The translations under genes were made by a program, and so were the position numbers. From NCBI GenBank assembly GCA_036557785.1, contig DATBGZ010000014.1, positions 1 to 64,000 on the forward strand: a stretch of 64,000 nt of DNA, written 5' to 3'. The number at the start of each line of letters is the position of its first letter. The first letter of the stretch is position 1. The notes under the pieces were generated by a model. The model saw nothing but the letters and a program-made list of their open reading frames with translations. It was not told the DNA's origin and did not search any database. Shown here one piece after another: positions 7,867 through 16,430 of the stretch. This DNA comes from DATBGZ01 sp036557785 (GTDB taxonomy: Bacteria > Actinomycetota > Actinomycetes > Mycobacteriales > Micromonosporaceae).

Positions 7867-9519
7867 GTGGGCATCAATCCCCGCACGTGGAGCAGGAAGA
7901 AGACCATCACCGTGATGGCGTCCGCCGCGACGGTCGTGGCGGCCGTCGCCGTGACCTCACCCGCCTTCGCCGGAACCAGCAGTTGGTGGCCCGGTCACGG
8001 GCACGGTGCACCGAAGCCACCCGTGGTCACGACCACGCCGATCCGGCACCTCGTGGTCATCTTCGACGAGAACATCTCGTTCGATCACTACTTCGGCACC
8101 TACCCCAAGGCGGCCAACACCGACGGCACCACGTTCGTCGCGGACAAGAAGACAGCGAAGGTCAACGGGCTCACTCCGGGCCTGCTCACCAACAACCCCA
8201 ACACCTTCAACCCGACCCGGCTCACCCACGAGCAGGCCTTGACCTGCGACCAGGACCATGGGTACCTCCACGAGCAGGAGGCCTACGACAACGGCAAGGC
8301 CGACAAGTTCGTGCAGTTCACGAACAAGGAGACCTGCACCGGCATGCCGATCATCTTCGGTCAGCCGGGGCTCGTCATGGACTACTACGACGGCAACACC
8401 GTCACGGCGTTGTGGAACTACGCGCAGAACTACGCGTTGTCGGACAACTCCTTCGACACCGTGTTCGGCCCCTCGACCCCCGGGGCGATCAACCTGATCT
8501 CGGGCCAGACGCACGGCATCTTCGCGGTCAATCCGGTGACCCACGAGAAGGTCAGCGACCCGTTCACGGTGAGCTCGCCGGACGCCAACGGCATCGGTAC
8601 GGTCATCAACGACCCGGACCCGGCGTTTGACGACTGCTCCGACAACAACCACACCGGCAGCTTCGCGCTGGGCGCCATGACCGGACGCAACATCGGTGAC
8701 CTTCTCAACGACAAGGGCATCACCTGGGGCTGGTTCCAGGGCGGTTTCAAGCCCACGGGCACGGCCAACGGGTACGCGGTCTGCGGCGCGACGCACCAGA
8801 ACATCGGTGGCAACACCGTCGTGGACTACAGCCCGCACCACAACCCGTTCTCCTACTTCCCGTCGACGGCCAACGAGCACCACCTGCCGCCGTCGTCGGT
8901 CGCGGCGATCGGGCACACCGACCAGGCCAACCACAACTACGACCTGAGCGACTTCGACGCCGCGTTGGCGGCGGGCAACCTGCCTTCCGTCAGCTTCCTG
9001 AAGGCCGGCGAGTACCAGGATGGGCACGCGGGCTACAGCGATCCATTGGACGAGCAGCAGTTCCTGGTGAAGACCATCAATGAGCTGCAGGCGTCCCCGT
9101 TCTGGAGCTCCACGGCGGTCGTCATCGCCTACGACGACTCCGACGGCTGGTACGACCACGTGGCACCGCCGGTCGTCAACGGCTCGACCGACCCGGCCAA
9201 TGACATCGCGGCCTGCCTGGCCAAGCCGGCCTCGGGCGGCTACGCCGACCGCTGCGGGTTCGGCCCGCGCCTGCCGCTGCTGGTGATCTCGCCGTACGCG
9301 AAGTCCAACTTCGTCGACCACAGCCGCACCGACCAGACCTCCGTCCTGAGGTTCATTGAGGACAACTGGAAGACCGGCCGCATCGGCGACTCCTCGTTCG
9401 ACCGTACTGCTGGGTCGTTGAACAGCATGCTCGCGTTCGGCAGGCCGCACACCGAGCCGCTGATCCTCGACCCGACCACGGGTGCCGTCGTTCACGGCGG
9501 CCATTCCGCACAGCACTGA
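7867..9519 (+). CDS. Secreted phosphoesterase (phospholipase C / acid phosphatase family)
   Basis: Secreted hydrolase of 550 residues from the phosphoesterase family that includes bacterial phospholipase C and AcpA-type acid phosphatases. A Sec signal peptide with a basic start (RTWSRKK) ends at AFA, residue 35. The metal-binding motif DENISFDHYFGTYP (67-80) is diagnostic, and the C-terminal metal-ligand region YDDSDGWYDHV plus ISPYAKSNFVDHS is intact. The start is GTG at 7867 behind a strong AGGAGG site. A secreted phosphatase of this kind would release phosphate from lipids or phosphomonoesters; which substrate it prefers cannot be told. It is followed by a strong hairpin terminator. Confidence 0.88.
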   Translation: MGINPRTWSRKKTITVMASAATVVAAVAVTSPAFAGTSSWWPGHGHGAPKPPVVTTTPIRHLVVIFDENISFDHYFGTYPKAANTDGTTFVADKKTAKVNGLTPGLLTNNPNTFNPTRLTHEQALTCDQDHGYLHEQEAYDNGKADKFVQFTNKETCTGMPIIFGQPGLVMDYYDGNTVTALWNYAQNYALSDNSFDTVFGPSTPGAINLISGQTHGIFAVNPVTHEKVSDPFTVSSPDANGIGTVINDPDPAFDDCSDNNHTGSFALGAMTGRNIGDLLNDKGITWGWFQGGFKPTGTANGYAVCGATHQNIGGNTVVDYSPHHNPFSYFPSTANEHHLPPSSVAAIGHTDQANHNYDLSDFDAALAAGNLPSVSFLKAGEYQDGHAGYSDPLDEQQFLVKTINELQASPFWSSTAVVIAYDDSDGWYDHVAPPVVNGSTDPANDIAACLAKPASGGYADRCGFGPRLPLLVISPYAKSNFVDHSRTDQTSVLRFIEDNWKTGRIGDSSFDRTAGSLNSMLAFGRPHTEPLILDPTTGAVVHGGHSAQH

Positions 9520-9533
9520 CCCACGTCACGCGC

Positions 9534-9567
9534 GAGGGGTCCGGCGGGTCAGCCCGCCGGACCCCTC
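9534..9567. terminator. Strong bidirectional hairpin terminator
   Basis: Perfect 15-bp stem: GAGGGGTCCGGCGGG (9534-9548) and CCCGCCGGACCCCTC (9553-9567) around a TCAG loop. It lies between two convergent genes and can stop transcription from both sides. Confidence 0.85.
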
Positions 9568-9597
9568 CCGTCGTGCTCCACAGTGGAGCGTCCGTGG

Positions 9598-10842
9598 CTA
9601 CGAGCACCGCCAGACGACAGGAATGTTGTCGTCGTCACCGAAGCTGGCGGTCAGCCGGGCGAACGAGCCGCCGATGGTTCGGCCATCATCGCTCAGGCTC
9701 GTGACCTGGGCGCTGGTCAGCGGGGCATCCGCGACGCCGGGCAGCGTGGAGAGCGTGACCCGCCCGCGCTCGGAGTCGAGGACGAGCCACGCGTCGAGCG
9801 CATGCGCGACCACCCAGCCCTGCGCGTTGACGAGCTCGGGCGCGACATCCAGCTCACGCGTCTGTCCCGTGTGGATATTCCAGGTGTACCAGTCGTCCTG
9901 GGCGTGGTCCCTGCCGTCGATCAGGAAGTCCCGTAGTTCGACGGCCACCCACCCGTCGTGCACTCCCCCGATGAACCCGATGCTCCCCGGCGAGCTGCCA
10001 TCCGGGTGAGCGGCCCTGGGCCACGCCAACGTGAGCACCGTCCCATCCGGACGCCACAGGACGGGCACGTCCTGTCCGCGCCCGCCGCGGGCCGAACCGA
10101 TGATCGTTCCATCAGTGTCGATCGCGACGGCCGACGCGTTGGACAGGCCGGTTGGTTGCGGCAGCGGCTCGGGCTGTGCCGAGGGTGATCGCCAGACGAC
10201 AGTGGTCCAGGCGTTGCCACCGGTCCCGATGGAGCCGACGATCGCGCCGTTCTCGCCGATCTGGGTGGCCATCGCGTTCACACCAGCCAGGCGGGTCATC
10301 GTGCCGTCGACATAGGCGAAGGCAGCGGTCTGCTCGGGGGTGACATAGCTGTACCCGACCGCATCTCCGGAGCTGTTGACGTCATAGAGGTCCGCGTCCT
10401 CACCGGCCATATCGACGGTCCTCACCGAGCCGTTGTCCCAGATCAGCATCGTGTGACCGCCGCCCCGTAGGTAGGCGCGGCCGACCAGGAAACGCCCGGT
10501 GGGATCGCCGCCGCTGACCACGGCCTTGTGCGGGTACCCGTCCGGGATCGGCAGGCGCTGGGCGGTGCAGCGGGCCGGGAAGGGCGGGCCGACCTGCCCG
10601 GGGGTCGTGGCATCCGGCGCCGACGAGGCGCCGACCCGCGGCCGCGGATCCGAGGCCGGACCGCCCACGATCACACCGACCGCCGTCGCCAGAGCGAGGA
10701 CCGCTGCCACGGCCGAGCCCGCGGCCATGAGTTGCCGCCTCCGCCGGCGCCGCCGGCCCCGCAGCGCCGCCCGCTCCACGACGTCGTACGTGCGCGCCCG
10801 ATCGGCCACCTCGTCGAGCAGGCTCTTCAGTTCCGTAGTCAT
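9598..10842 (-). CDS. Membrane protein with extracellular HAF/propeller-like domain, sigma-factor partner
   Basis: Encodes 414 residues: a short cytoplasmic N-terminus (MTTELKSLLDEVADRART) with a run of arginines (RGRRRRRRRQ), one transmembrane helix (about 38-60), then a long extracellular domain. That domain has repeated units of about 45 residues with G-VG-S and AF/VVWR elements (for example GDAVGYSYVTPEQTAAFAY and GAIVGSIGTGGNAWTTVVW), resembling HAF repeats or a beta-propeller. Its start overlaps the end of the sigma factor gene by 4 nt, the usual place for an anti-sigma or signal-sensing partner. No zinc-binding anti-sigma motif is seen, so the regulatory role is inferred from position. 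Confidence 0.65.
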   Translation of the reverse strand: MTTELKSLLDEVADRARTYDVVERAALRGRRRRRRRQLMAAGSAVAAVLALATAVGVIVGGPASDPRPRVGASSAPDATTPGQVGPPFPARCTAQRLPIPDGYPHKAVVSGGDPTGRFLVGRAYLRGGGHTMLIWDNGSVRTVDMAGEDADLYDVNSSGDAVGYSYVTPEQTAAFAYVDGTMTRLAGVNAMATQIGENGAIVGSIGTGGNAWTTVVWRSPSAQPEPLPQPTGLSNASAVAIDTDGTIIGSARGGRGQDVPVLWRPDGTVLTLAWPRAAHPDGSSPGSIGFIGGVHDGWVAVELRDFLIDGRDHAQDDWYTWNIHTGQTRELDVAPELVNAQGWVVAHALDAWLVLDSERGRVTLSTLPGVADAPLTSAQVTSLSDDGRTIGGSFARLTASFGDDDNIPVVWRCS

Positions 10843-11369
10843 GTCACCACCTCGGAGTCGTGGTGCACCAGGTCGGCGAGTTCCGGGGCGAGCGCCCGCA
10901 GCCGCGACAGTGCATGGTGGGTCTGGCTCTTGACCGTCCCGACGGAGCAGCCGAGCGCCTCGGCGGTATCGACCTCGGAGAGATCCTCATAGAAGCGCAG
11001 CACGATGACCGCGCGCTGCCGGGACGTCAACTTGCCGAGCGCCTGCTCGAGAACAACACGCCTGACGGTGTCACTCGCCTCGTCCCGGTCGCCGCCATTG
11101 TCCGGCAGTTGGTCTGTGCTGTACTCGGCCCGCAGATACCGGTTGCGCCGCCAGGTCGAAACGAGTTCGTGGTAGAGCATCCGGCGGACGTAGGCCATGG
11201 GCTCGGTGGCTGCCGCTACCCGATGCCACTGCGACGCCACGACGACCAGCGCGTTCTGGAGCAGGTCCTCAGCCGCGTCGTGATCGCCAGTGAGCAGGTA
11301 CGCGACCCGCGACAGGGCCCCGAGCCGCCCGGTCACGAACTCCCGAACCCGTCGTCGGTCAACCCCCAC
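10839..11369 (-). CDS. SigE-family ECF RNA polymerase sigma factor
   Basis: ECF-type sigma factor of 176 residues. Region 2 is visible as LSRVAYLLTGDHDAAEDLLQNAL and YVRRMLYHELVSTWRRNR, and region 4 as LTSRQRAVIVLRFYEDLSE followed by the helix-turn-helix ALGCSVGTVKSQTHHALSRLR. These phrases match the actinobacterial SigE-like subfamily. It directs polymerase to a small regulon, probably including its own operon. The stop codon overlaps the start of the membrane partner gene (ATGA), showing translational coupling. The start is GTG at 11369 with a weak AGGTGAG site upstream. The flippase gene is transcribed away from it. Confidence 0.88.
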   Translation of the reverse strand: MGVDRRRVREFVTGRLGALSRVAYLLTGDHDAAEDLLQNALVVVASQWHRVAAATEPMAYVRRMLYHELVSTWRRNRYLRAEYSTDQLPDNGGDRDEASDTVRRVVLEQALGKLTSRQRAVIVLRFYEDLSEVDTAEALGCSVGTVKSQTHHALSRLRALAPELADLVHHDSEVVT

Positions 11370-11474
11370 CCCCCACTCACCTGAGTCACCAGACTTTGAC
11401 GCATGCGGGAGTGGCCCAGGTTGGAACCCCGCTACCCTCGGCCGCCCACACTGCCGAGATCATGTCGTGCGGGG

Positions 11475-11480
11475 TAGCCT
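11475..11480 (+). promoter_or_regulatory. -10 box (TAGCCT) of the flippase gene
   Basis: TAGCCT ends 9 nt before the ATG at 11490; no Shine-Dalgarno sequence fits between them. Confidence 0.4.
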
Positions 11481-11489
11481 GCCCGCACC

Positions 11490-12740
11490 ATGGCTGTAGA
11501 GACCACGGCCGCCGCCGCACGGGCCGCGCTGCGATCGGCCCGCTCCCTGGCGGGCGCCGGCGCGGTGGTCGCGGTCGCGTCGATGGCCGTCAACGGGCTC
11601 GCCGCCGTGGTGCCGGTGCTCGCCGCCGGATTGCTGCCCCCGGCGCAGGTCGGTGCGCTCGTCGCCCTGCTCGGCGTGGGTGCCGTGGCGTCGGTGGTCG
11701 GCACGGGTCTGCAGACGGCGCTGGCCGTACGGTGGGCGCGGCAGGCCACGGTCGCCGGGGCGGGCCGGGTCTCGTTACTCACCGCGGGGCTCACCACCGG
11801 TGCCCTGCTCTTCGGCGTACCGATGATCGCCTGGGCGCTGCACGTGCCGGCCCTGCAGGCGGTCCTGCTCGCCCTGCTCACGGGCCCGGTGATCCTGGCC
11901 GGGCGATGGCTGGGCGAACTGCAGGGCCGCCAGTCCTACGGCCGTCTCGCCGCGGGCATGCTGCTGCTGGGTTTCGGCCGGTACGGCGGTGTGCTGGCCG
12001 CGCTCGCGGTGGGACTGGGCGTGACGGCGTCGCTGGCCGTCGGCGCCGGCGCCTCCGTGGCGTCGGTCGTCGTCATCGCGGCGCTGCCCGGTACGAACGC
12101 GGGTGCTCCGACCGCGTCGGGCCAGGACCGCGAGCGGCGCGTGCGGGCGCGCGAGGTGCTGCGCGCCGGCGGCGCGAGCATCGCCATGCTCGCCATCTCG
12201 TACGCCGACCTGCTGCTGGCGCAGGCGTTGTTGCCCGGGGCGGACGCGGGCGCGTACGCCGTCGGGTCGGTGCTGAGCAAGGGTGCGCTCTGGGCTCCGG
12301 GCGCGCTGACCGTGCTGGCACTGCCGATGTTCGCGCGGGCGCGCCGCCACGCGGTGCGGATCACGTTGGCCTGCACCGCGGCGTGCGGTGTCGTGCTGAT
12401 CGGCGCCTCGGCCCTCTTCGCGGACCTCGCGGTGGGCATCGTCGGCCGCGGCCAGTACCCGCATCTGGCCGGCTACGCTCCGGCCTTCGCGACCGTGGGT
12501 GCGCTCTACGCGCTGGTATTCGTGCTCGTCAACGCGGAGATCGCGGCCCACGTGGCGCGACCGGCGCTGTGGCTGTGGATCGCGCTGGGCGCCATGGTGG
12601 CGGCCGCCGTGGTGGTCCGTCCCACCACGGTCGGCGGTGTGCTGACTCTTTCGATCATCACCGCCACGCTCACTCTCGCCGCCACGACGGCGGCGCGCGC
12701 CGTGCGTGGCGCTCGTGCGGCCACGCGCGGGCCTAGGTAG
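11490..12740 (+). CDS. Polysaccharide flippase-like (Wzx/MOP) membrane protein
   Basis: 416-residue protein made almost entirely of hydrophobic helices (about 12) with short basic loops. The helix spacing and Gly/Ala-rich sequence, the glutamate/arginine-containing segment WLGELQGRQSYGRLAAG and a central soluble loop (TASGQDRERRVRAREVLR) fit the MOP exporter superfamily members that flip lipid-linked sugars. No motif fixes the substrate. Its place at the head of a block with glycosyltransferases, AftD and GDP-mannose dehydratase supports a role in envelope glycan export. Start is the ATG at 11490. Confidence 0.62.
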   Translation: MAVETTAAAARAALRSARSLAGAGAVVAVASMAVNGLAAVVPVLAAGLLPPAQVGALVALLGVGAVASVVGTGLQTALAVRWARQATVAGAGRVSLLTAGLTTGALLFGVPMIAWALHVPALQAVLLALLTGPVILAGRWLGELQGRQSYGRLAAGMLLLGFGRYGGVLAALAVGLGVTASLAVGAGASVASVVVIAALPGTNAGAPTASGQDRERRVRAREVLRAGGASIAMLAISYADLLLAQALLPGADAGAYAVGSVLSKGALWAPGALTVLALPMFARARRHAVRITLACTAACGVVLIGASALFADLAVGIVGRGQYPHLAGYAPAFATVGALYALVFVLVNAEIAAHVARPALWLWIALGAMVAAAVVVRPTTVGGVLTLSIITATLTLAATTAARAVRGARAATRGPR

Positions 12741-12743
12741 GCT
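12738..12743 (+). promoter_or_regulatory. -10 box (TAGGCT), leaderless-type start
   Basis: TAGGCT overlaps the flippase stop codon and ends 7 nt before the ATG at 12751, with no Shine-Dalgarno sequence. Confidence 0.5.
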
Positions 12744-12750
12744 GCCGAGC

Positions 12751-13938
12751 ATGGCCAAACGGAGCGCCCCGCTTGTGCTGCTATCGGTAGAAAAGGACGT
12801 AAAACGGCAAGTCGCCCCCGTGACGCCCTCGCGGCTCGGGACGCGGGCACTGCTCAGGCTCACCGGCATCGCGGCCGCGGCGCTGCTCACGGTGGTGGGC
12901 CTCGCCCCGACACCAGCCGCCGCGACGGTTGCGGCGCCGACACCGGGACCGCCGCCGGTCGCGGATTCGTCCACGGACCCCGACCCGATCGACTTCGAGG
13001 GCGGCACCGACGAGATGCGCCAGCAGCTCGACGAGACCCAGAGTGCGTGGCTGGACGCGAAGGCTGCGTTGGACGCGTCGGTGACCCATCAGCAGCAACT
13101 GACCAAGACACTCGCCGATGTCGAAGTGAAGATGGGCGTACAGGTCGCGGAACTGGGCAAGGTGGCGAACCTCGCCTTCATCTCCGCGGGCTACGTATCG
13201 GTCGCCGGAATCGTGAGCAACGCGACCACCGACGAGCTCCTCGACGGGATGGGCCTGGTCGACGCGGTCGCCAGCCACCGGACCAACCTCATCAATGATC
13301 TGGTCGCCACCGAGACGCAGGCGAGGCAGACTCAGGCCGGCATCGACCAGGAGGCGGCCAACCAGCAGTCGCTGCTCGCCGAGATGGACACCCGCAAGCA
13401 GGAGGCCCAACTGGCGTTGTGCCGGGCAGCGGTCGGCACCTGTGACACGAGCGATGATGGTGTGTTCAGCGCCAGGTCGTCGGTGGTGGCCGCCGCCGCG
13501 CCGCGGAACAAGGACGGGAGCTGGCCGGTCGAGTCGCGATCGGTGCTCGAGTCCAGCGTGGCGCACAACGGCCGCGACTTCCTGATCACTCCGCGCACGG
13601 CGCACGCGGTCACGGAAGCCAAGAAGGCCGGCTTCAAGATCTATGTCGCCTGTTACGGGCAGCGCGCGAACGTGAGCGAACACCCGAAGGGACGCGCCTG
13701 CGACTTCGCGGTCGACTCGTCCTGCATCTATTGCGGCGCGGCCACCGGGGCGGCGCGGACGTACGGCGATGACCTGGCCAACTTCTTCGTCTTCAACGCC
13801 GACCGGCTCGGCGTGCTCTACGTGATCTGGTACAAGCGGATCTGGTTGGCCAGCACCGGGCGGTGGAAGGCCTACTCGGGCGCGAACGGCGACCCGTCGA
13901 GCAACCACACCAACCACGTGCACCTGTCGATCAAGTAG
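12751..13938 (+). CDS. Secreted coiled-coil protein with M15/VanY-like C-terminal domain
   Basis: Encodes 395 residues: basic N-terminus, hydrophobic signal segment (about 31-53), a Pro/Ala linker, a long helical coiled-coil region (about 85-225, e.g. EMRQQLDETQSAWLDAKAAL and DVEVKMGVQVAELGKV), and a C-terminal domain (about 260-395). The end carries SEHPKGRACDF and NHTNHVHLSIK. These match the His-x6-Asp and HxH zinc ligands of the M15 D-Ala-D-Ala carboxypeptidase fold. It is probably exported and acts on, or binds, peptidoglycan; the coiled coil recalls cell-division hydrolase regulators. ATG 12751 is chosen over an upstream start because of the TAGGCT box. The stop overlaps the convergent gene by 8 nt. 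Confidence 0.72.
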   Translation: MAKRSAPLVLLSVEKDVKRQVAPVTPSRLGTRALLRLTGIAAAALLTVVGLAPTPAAATVAAPTPGPPPVADSSTDPDPIDFEGGTDEMRQQLDETQSAWLDAKAALDASVTHQQQLTKTLADVEVKMGVQVAELGKVANLAFISAGYVSVAGIVSNATTDELLDGMGLVDAVASHRTNLINDLVATETQARQTQAGIDQEAANQQSLLAEMDTRKQEAQLALCRAAVGTCDTSDDGVFSARSSVVAAAAPRNKDGSWPVESRSVLESSVAHNGRDFLITPRTAHAVTEAKKAGFKIYVACYGQRANVSEHPKGRACDFAVDSSCIYCGAATGAARTYGDDLANFFVFNADRLGVLYVIWYKRIWLASTGRWKAYSGANGDPSSNHTNHVHLSIK

Positions 13939-15601
13939 ACCACCACGCGGCCGCACCGACGACCATGCCCAGCGCCAGGGTATAGGCGAGCAGCATCGCC
14001 GCCCGCCGCGCCGTCGTCGGGTGGCCGGCGGGCACCGCCGCGGGGTTGCGGTAGAGCGTGAGCTCCGGTCCACTGTAGACACGATCGAGCCCGGCGAGCG
14101 CGGAGGGCGGCACGCCGGGGCCCTCCACCACGACCCAGGCAACGCCCAGGTCGGCGGCGGCTCCCCCCGCGGCCAGGTGCTCACGTACCCGTGCCGCCCG
14201 CCGGTCCTCGCCGGCGACGGTCACCGCGCCGACGACGAGCGTGTCGTCGGCGACGACCGGCGCGGCCAGGTAGCGCGGCAGCGGGTCGATCACCACCCGG
14301 CCACCGGTCCAGCCGTAGCGTCGGTACTCGCCGAACGGCAGGGCGAGCACGTCCCCCGGGGCGGCATCGACGATCCGCTCCACCGTCGCCCAGTCCGCGG
14401 GGTACCGGACCGGGTGCAACGCCCCGGCACCGCCCCACGCGAGGTCCGGCATCGCGAACAGCGGCAGCAGCACCGCGCCCACGCCGACCACGCCAGCGAC
14501 CTCGGCACCGAACCGATCGGCGAGGCGCGCGACGCCCGACGCGACACACAGCACGAGCAGCAGGACGTACCCGGCGAGGAACTTCTGCCCGTCCCGCAGC
14601 AGCCCCGCACCCGGCACCTGCACCACGAGAAAGCGCAACGCCGCCGCACCGGGCGGGACCGCGCCGGCGATCGCGAGAACGAACCCGCCGGCGGCGAGCC
14701 CGGCGAGCCGGTAGGCGACCCCGGGCGCCAGGGCCGAGCGCAACCGTGGCCAGCCGATGACGGCCAGCACCAGCAGCACCACGGTGACGACCGGGGTACT
14801 CGTCCACATGCGACTGTCCGGTGTGGTCAGTCTGTTCCATACCCCGCCCGTGCCGAGCAACGCGCCGAGCGTGCCCGTGGAGTTCTCCGCTCGGGCGGCG
14901 AACGCCGCCACGCCGGCCGGGTCCGACGCCGCGCCGGCGCTGGCGACCAGCGAGGCGACGACCCACGGAGCGTTGAGCGCCGCGACCGCGGCCAGACCGG
15001 CCAGAGCCGTACGGCCGGGACGGCGCCCGAGCAGCAGGACCGCCGCGGCTGTGGTCGCGATGAGACCACCGGTGGGCGTCAGCGAGGCCGCCGCCGCCGC
15101 GACGACCAGACGCGGCACTGCCGCTCGCGCTCCTCGACGGATGTCGATGGCGGCCGCGACGATCCAGGGCAGTGCCGCATAGCAGCACAGCAGGGACCAT
15201 TGTCCCAGCAGCAGTCGCTCGGCCAGGTAGGCGGTCCACACGTAGCCCACGGCCGCGACGACCCGTGGCAGCACGCGCCCGCTCGGCACCAAGGAGGCGG
15301 CCCCGACCGCCGCCGCGTAGACCAGTCCGGCCAGGGCGACGCGCTGCAGCAGCCAACCGGGGATCGCCAGGTTCGCCAAGGCCACGACCGCGTCGAGTGG
15401 CACGGCTCGCGGCAGCGCGTCTGCCGGTGCGACCAGTGTCCACGTCAGGTGCTGGCGCGGCACGAAGACCATGTCGTAGCTCAGGGCGTATCCCGGCCAC
15501 GCCAGCGGCCCGAGGATGGCGACCACCAGCAGCCCCGCGGCCACGTGCACGGGCCACGCGCGGCGCGGTGCGGCGTCCGCCTCGGTACGCAGCTCCGCCA
15601 T
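13931..15601 (-). CDS. Large polytopic membrane protein, GT-C glycosyltransferase-like
   Basis: 556 residues with roughly 12-14 transmembrane helices followed by a C-terminal extracellular segment of about 130 residues (WATVERIVDAAPGDVLALPF onward) and a final helix. The layout, and phrases such as LLRDGQKFLAGYVLL next to a soluble WRRY/RYPADW region, resemble the core of the AftD-like protein encoded at 17147-21559 (compare LRNVHKFDVVLRLPLV). I infer a membrane GT-C-type sugar transferase or its relative in the same envelope pathway; no catalytic Asp pair can be assigned with certainty. Start is the ATG at 15601, 8 nt after a TAGGGT box. It converges on the M15-like gene with overlapping stop codons. 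Confidence 0.6.
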   Translation of the reverse strand: MAELRTEADAAPRRAWPVHVAAGLLVVAILGPLAWPGYALSYDMVFVPRQHLTWTLVAPADALPRAVPLDAVVALANLAIPGWLLQRVALAGLVYAAAVGAASLVPSGRVLPRVVAAVGYVWTAYLAERLLLGQWSLLCCYAALPWIVAAAIDIRRGARAAVPRLVVAAAAASLTPTGGLIATTAAAVLLLGRRPGRTALAGLAAVAALNAPWVVASLVASAGAASDPAGVAAFAARAENSTGTLGALLGTGGVWNRLTTPDSRMWTSTPVVTVVLLVLAVIGWPRLRSALAPGVAYRLAGLAAGGFVLAIAGAVPPGAAALRFLVVQVPGAGLLRDGQKFLAGYVLLLVLCVASGVARLADRFGAEVAGVVGVGAVLLPLFAMPDLAWGGAGALHPVRYPADWATVERIVDAAPGDVLALPFGEYRRYGWTGGRVVIDPLPRYLAAPVVADDTLVVGAVTVAGEDRRAARVREHLAAGGAAADLGVAWVVVEGPGVPPSALAGLDRVYSGPELTLYRNPAAVPAGHPTTARRAAMLLAYTLALGMVVGAAAWWST

Positions 15602-15609
15602 GGCCGCCA

Positions 15610-15679
15610 ACCCTAGCCACGGTGGTCGCTCGGGCTCACCCCGCTTCGGTGGCGCGGCCAGGCGGGCGCTGTCTAGGGT
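15610..15679. promoter_or_regulatory. Divergent promoter pair with two TAGGGT boxes
   Basis: TAGGGT on the minus strand (15610-15615) ends 8 nt before the ATG at 15601. TAGGGT on the plus strand (15674-15679) ends 6 nt before the ATG at 15686. Neither gene has a Shine-Dalgarno sequence, so both transcripts look leaderless. Confidence 0.55.
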
Positions 15680-15685
15680 CGGTTG

Positions 15686-16309
15686 ATGACCCGGCCGCGC
15701 TCGACGTTGCGCCGGGCCGCCCCTGCCGTCGCGGCCGCGGCCGTGCTCGGCTTCGGCGCCTGGTCCGGCATGGCTCTGCTCGTCGATGCAGCCCCGACGG
15801 GCTCTGCAGCGCCGCATGCCGCTGCGACCACGGTGGACCCGTCGACAGCCACGGCCAGCACCGGCGAGACCACCCGAACGCCCGCGACCCGCGCCAGCAC
15901 CGCGCCGGCGGTCACCGGGACCGCGGCATTCGAGGCGCAGGTAGTGACGCTGGTGAACACGCAGCGGGCCACCGCCGGGTGTTCCGCCCTGCGCGTGGAC
16001 CGCCGGCTGACCAGCGCGGCCCGGACCCACTCCGCGGACATGGCCACCCGTGGCTACTTCGACCACACCACGCCGGACGGAGTCGACTTCGCCAGCCGGA
16101 TCACCCACGCCGGCTACCGGTGGTCCGCCGCGGCAGAGAACATCGCCGCGGGACAGCGCACCCCGGCAGCGGTCATGGCCGCGTGGATGGGCAGCGCCGG
16201 CCACCGGCACAACATCCTGGACTGCGGACTGCGCGACATCGGTGTCGGGCTCGCCTACAGCGAGGACGGCCGTCCCTACTGGACGCAGGACTTCGCCGCA
16301 CCCGCATGA
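15686..16309 (+). CDS. Secreted CAP/SCP-domain protein
   Basis: 207 residues: a basic N-terminus and signal/anchor helix (about 11-36), a Thr/Ala/Ser-rich linker likely to be extended or glycosylated (about 37-80), and a CAP domain (about 85-207). CAP landmarks are VVTLVNTQRATAGCSALRVD, the His in TRGYFDHTTPDG, the AAENIAAGQ segment and AWMGSAGHRHNIL with the second His. Bacterial CAP proteins are extracellular with mostly unknown roles. The ATG at 15686 is preferred over the TTG one codon earlier. Downstream is a methyltransferase gene 121 nt away on the same strand. Confidence 0.87.
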   Translation: MTRPRSTLRRAAPAVAAAAVLGFGAWSGMALLVDAAPTGSAAPHAAATTVDPSTATASTGETTRTPATRASTAPAVTGTAAFEAQVVTLVNTQRATAGCSALRVDRRLTSAARTHSADMATRGYFDHTTPDGVDFASRITHAGYRWSAAAENIAAGQRTPAAVMAAWMGSAGHRHNILDCGLRDIGVGLAYSEDGRPYWTQDFAAPA

Positions 16310-16430
16310 ACGGCCCCACGGGCGGCACCAGCCACAGCCGTCCCGATGGGCCCCGGCGTTAACCAGCCCAGCGCACGCCGTATGGGAGACTGTGACGCCC
16401 GGCGGGGAGTGGAGTGATGGGGCGAATCAG

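Noticed and set aside
16050..16430. N-terminal extension of the methyltransferase gene
   Set aside because: The frame upstream of ATG 16431 overlaps the CAP-domain gene and shows no conserved sequence.
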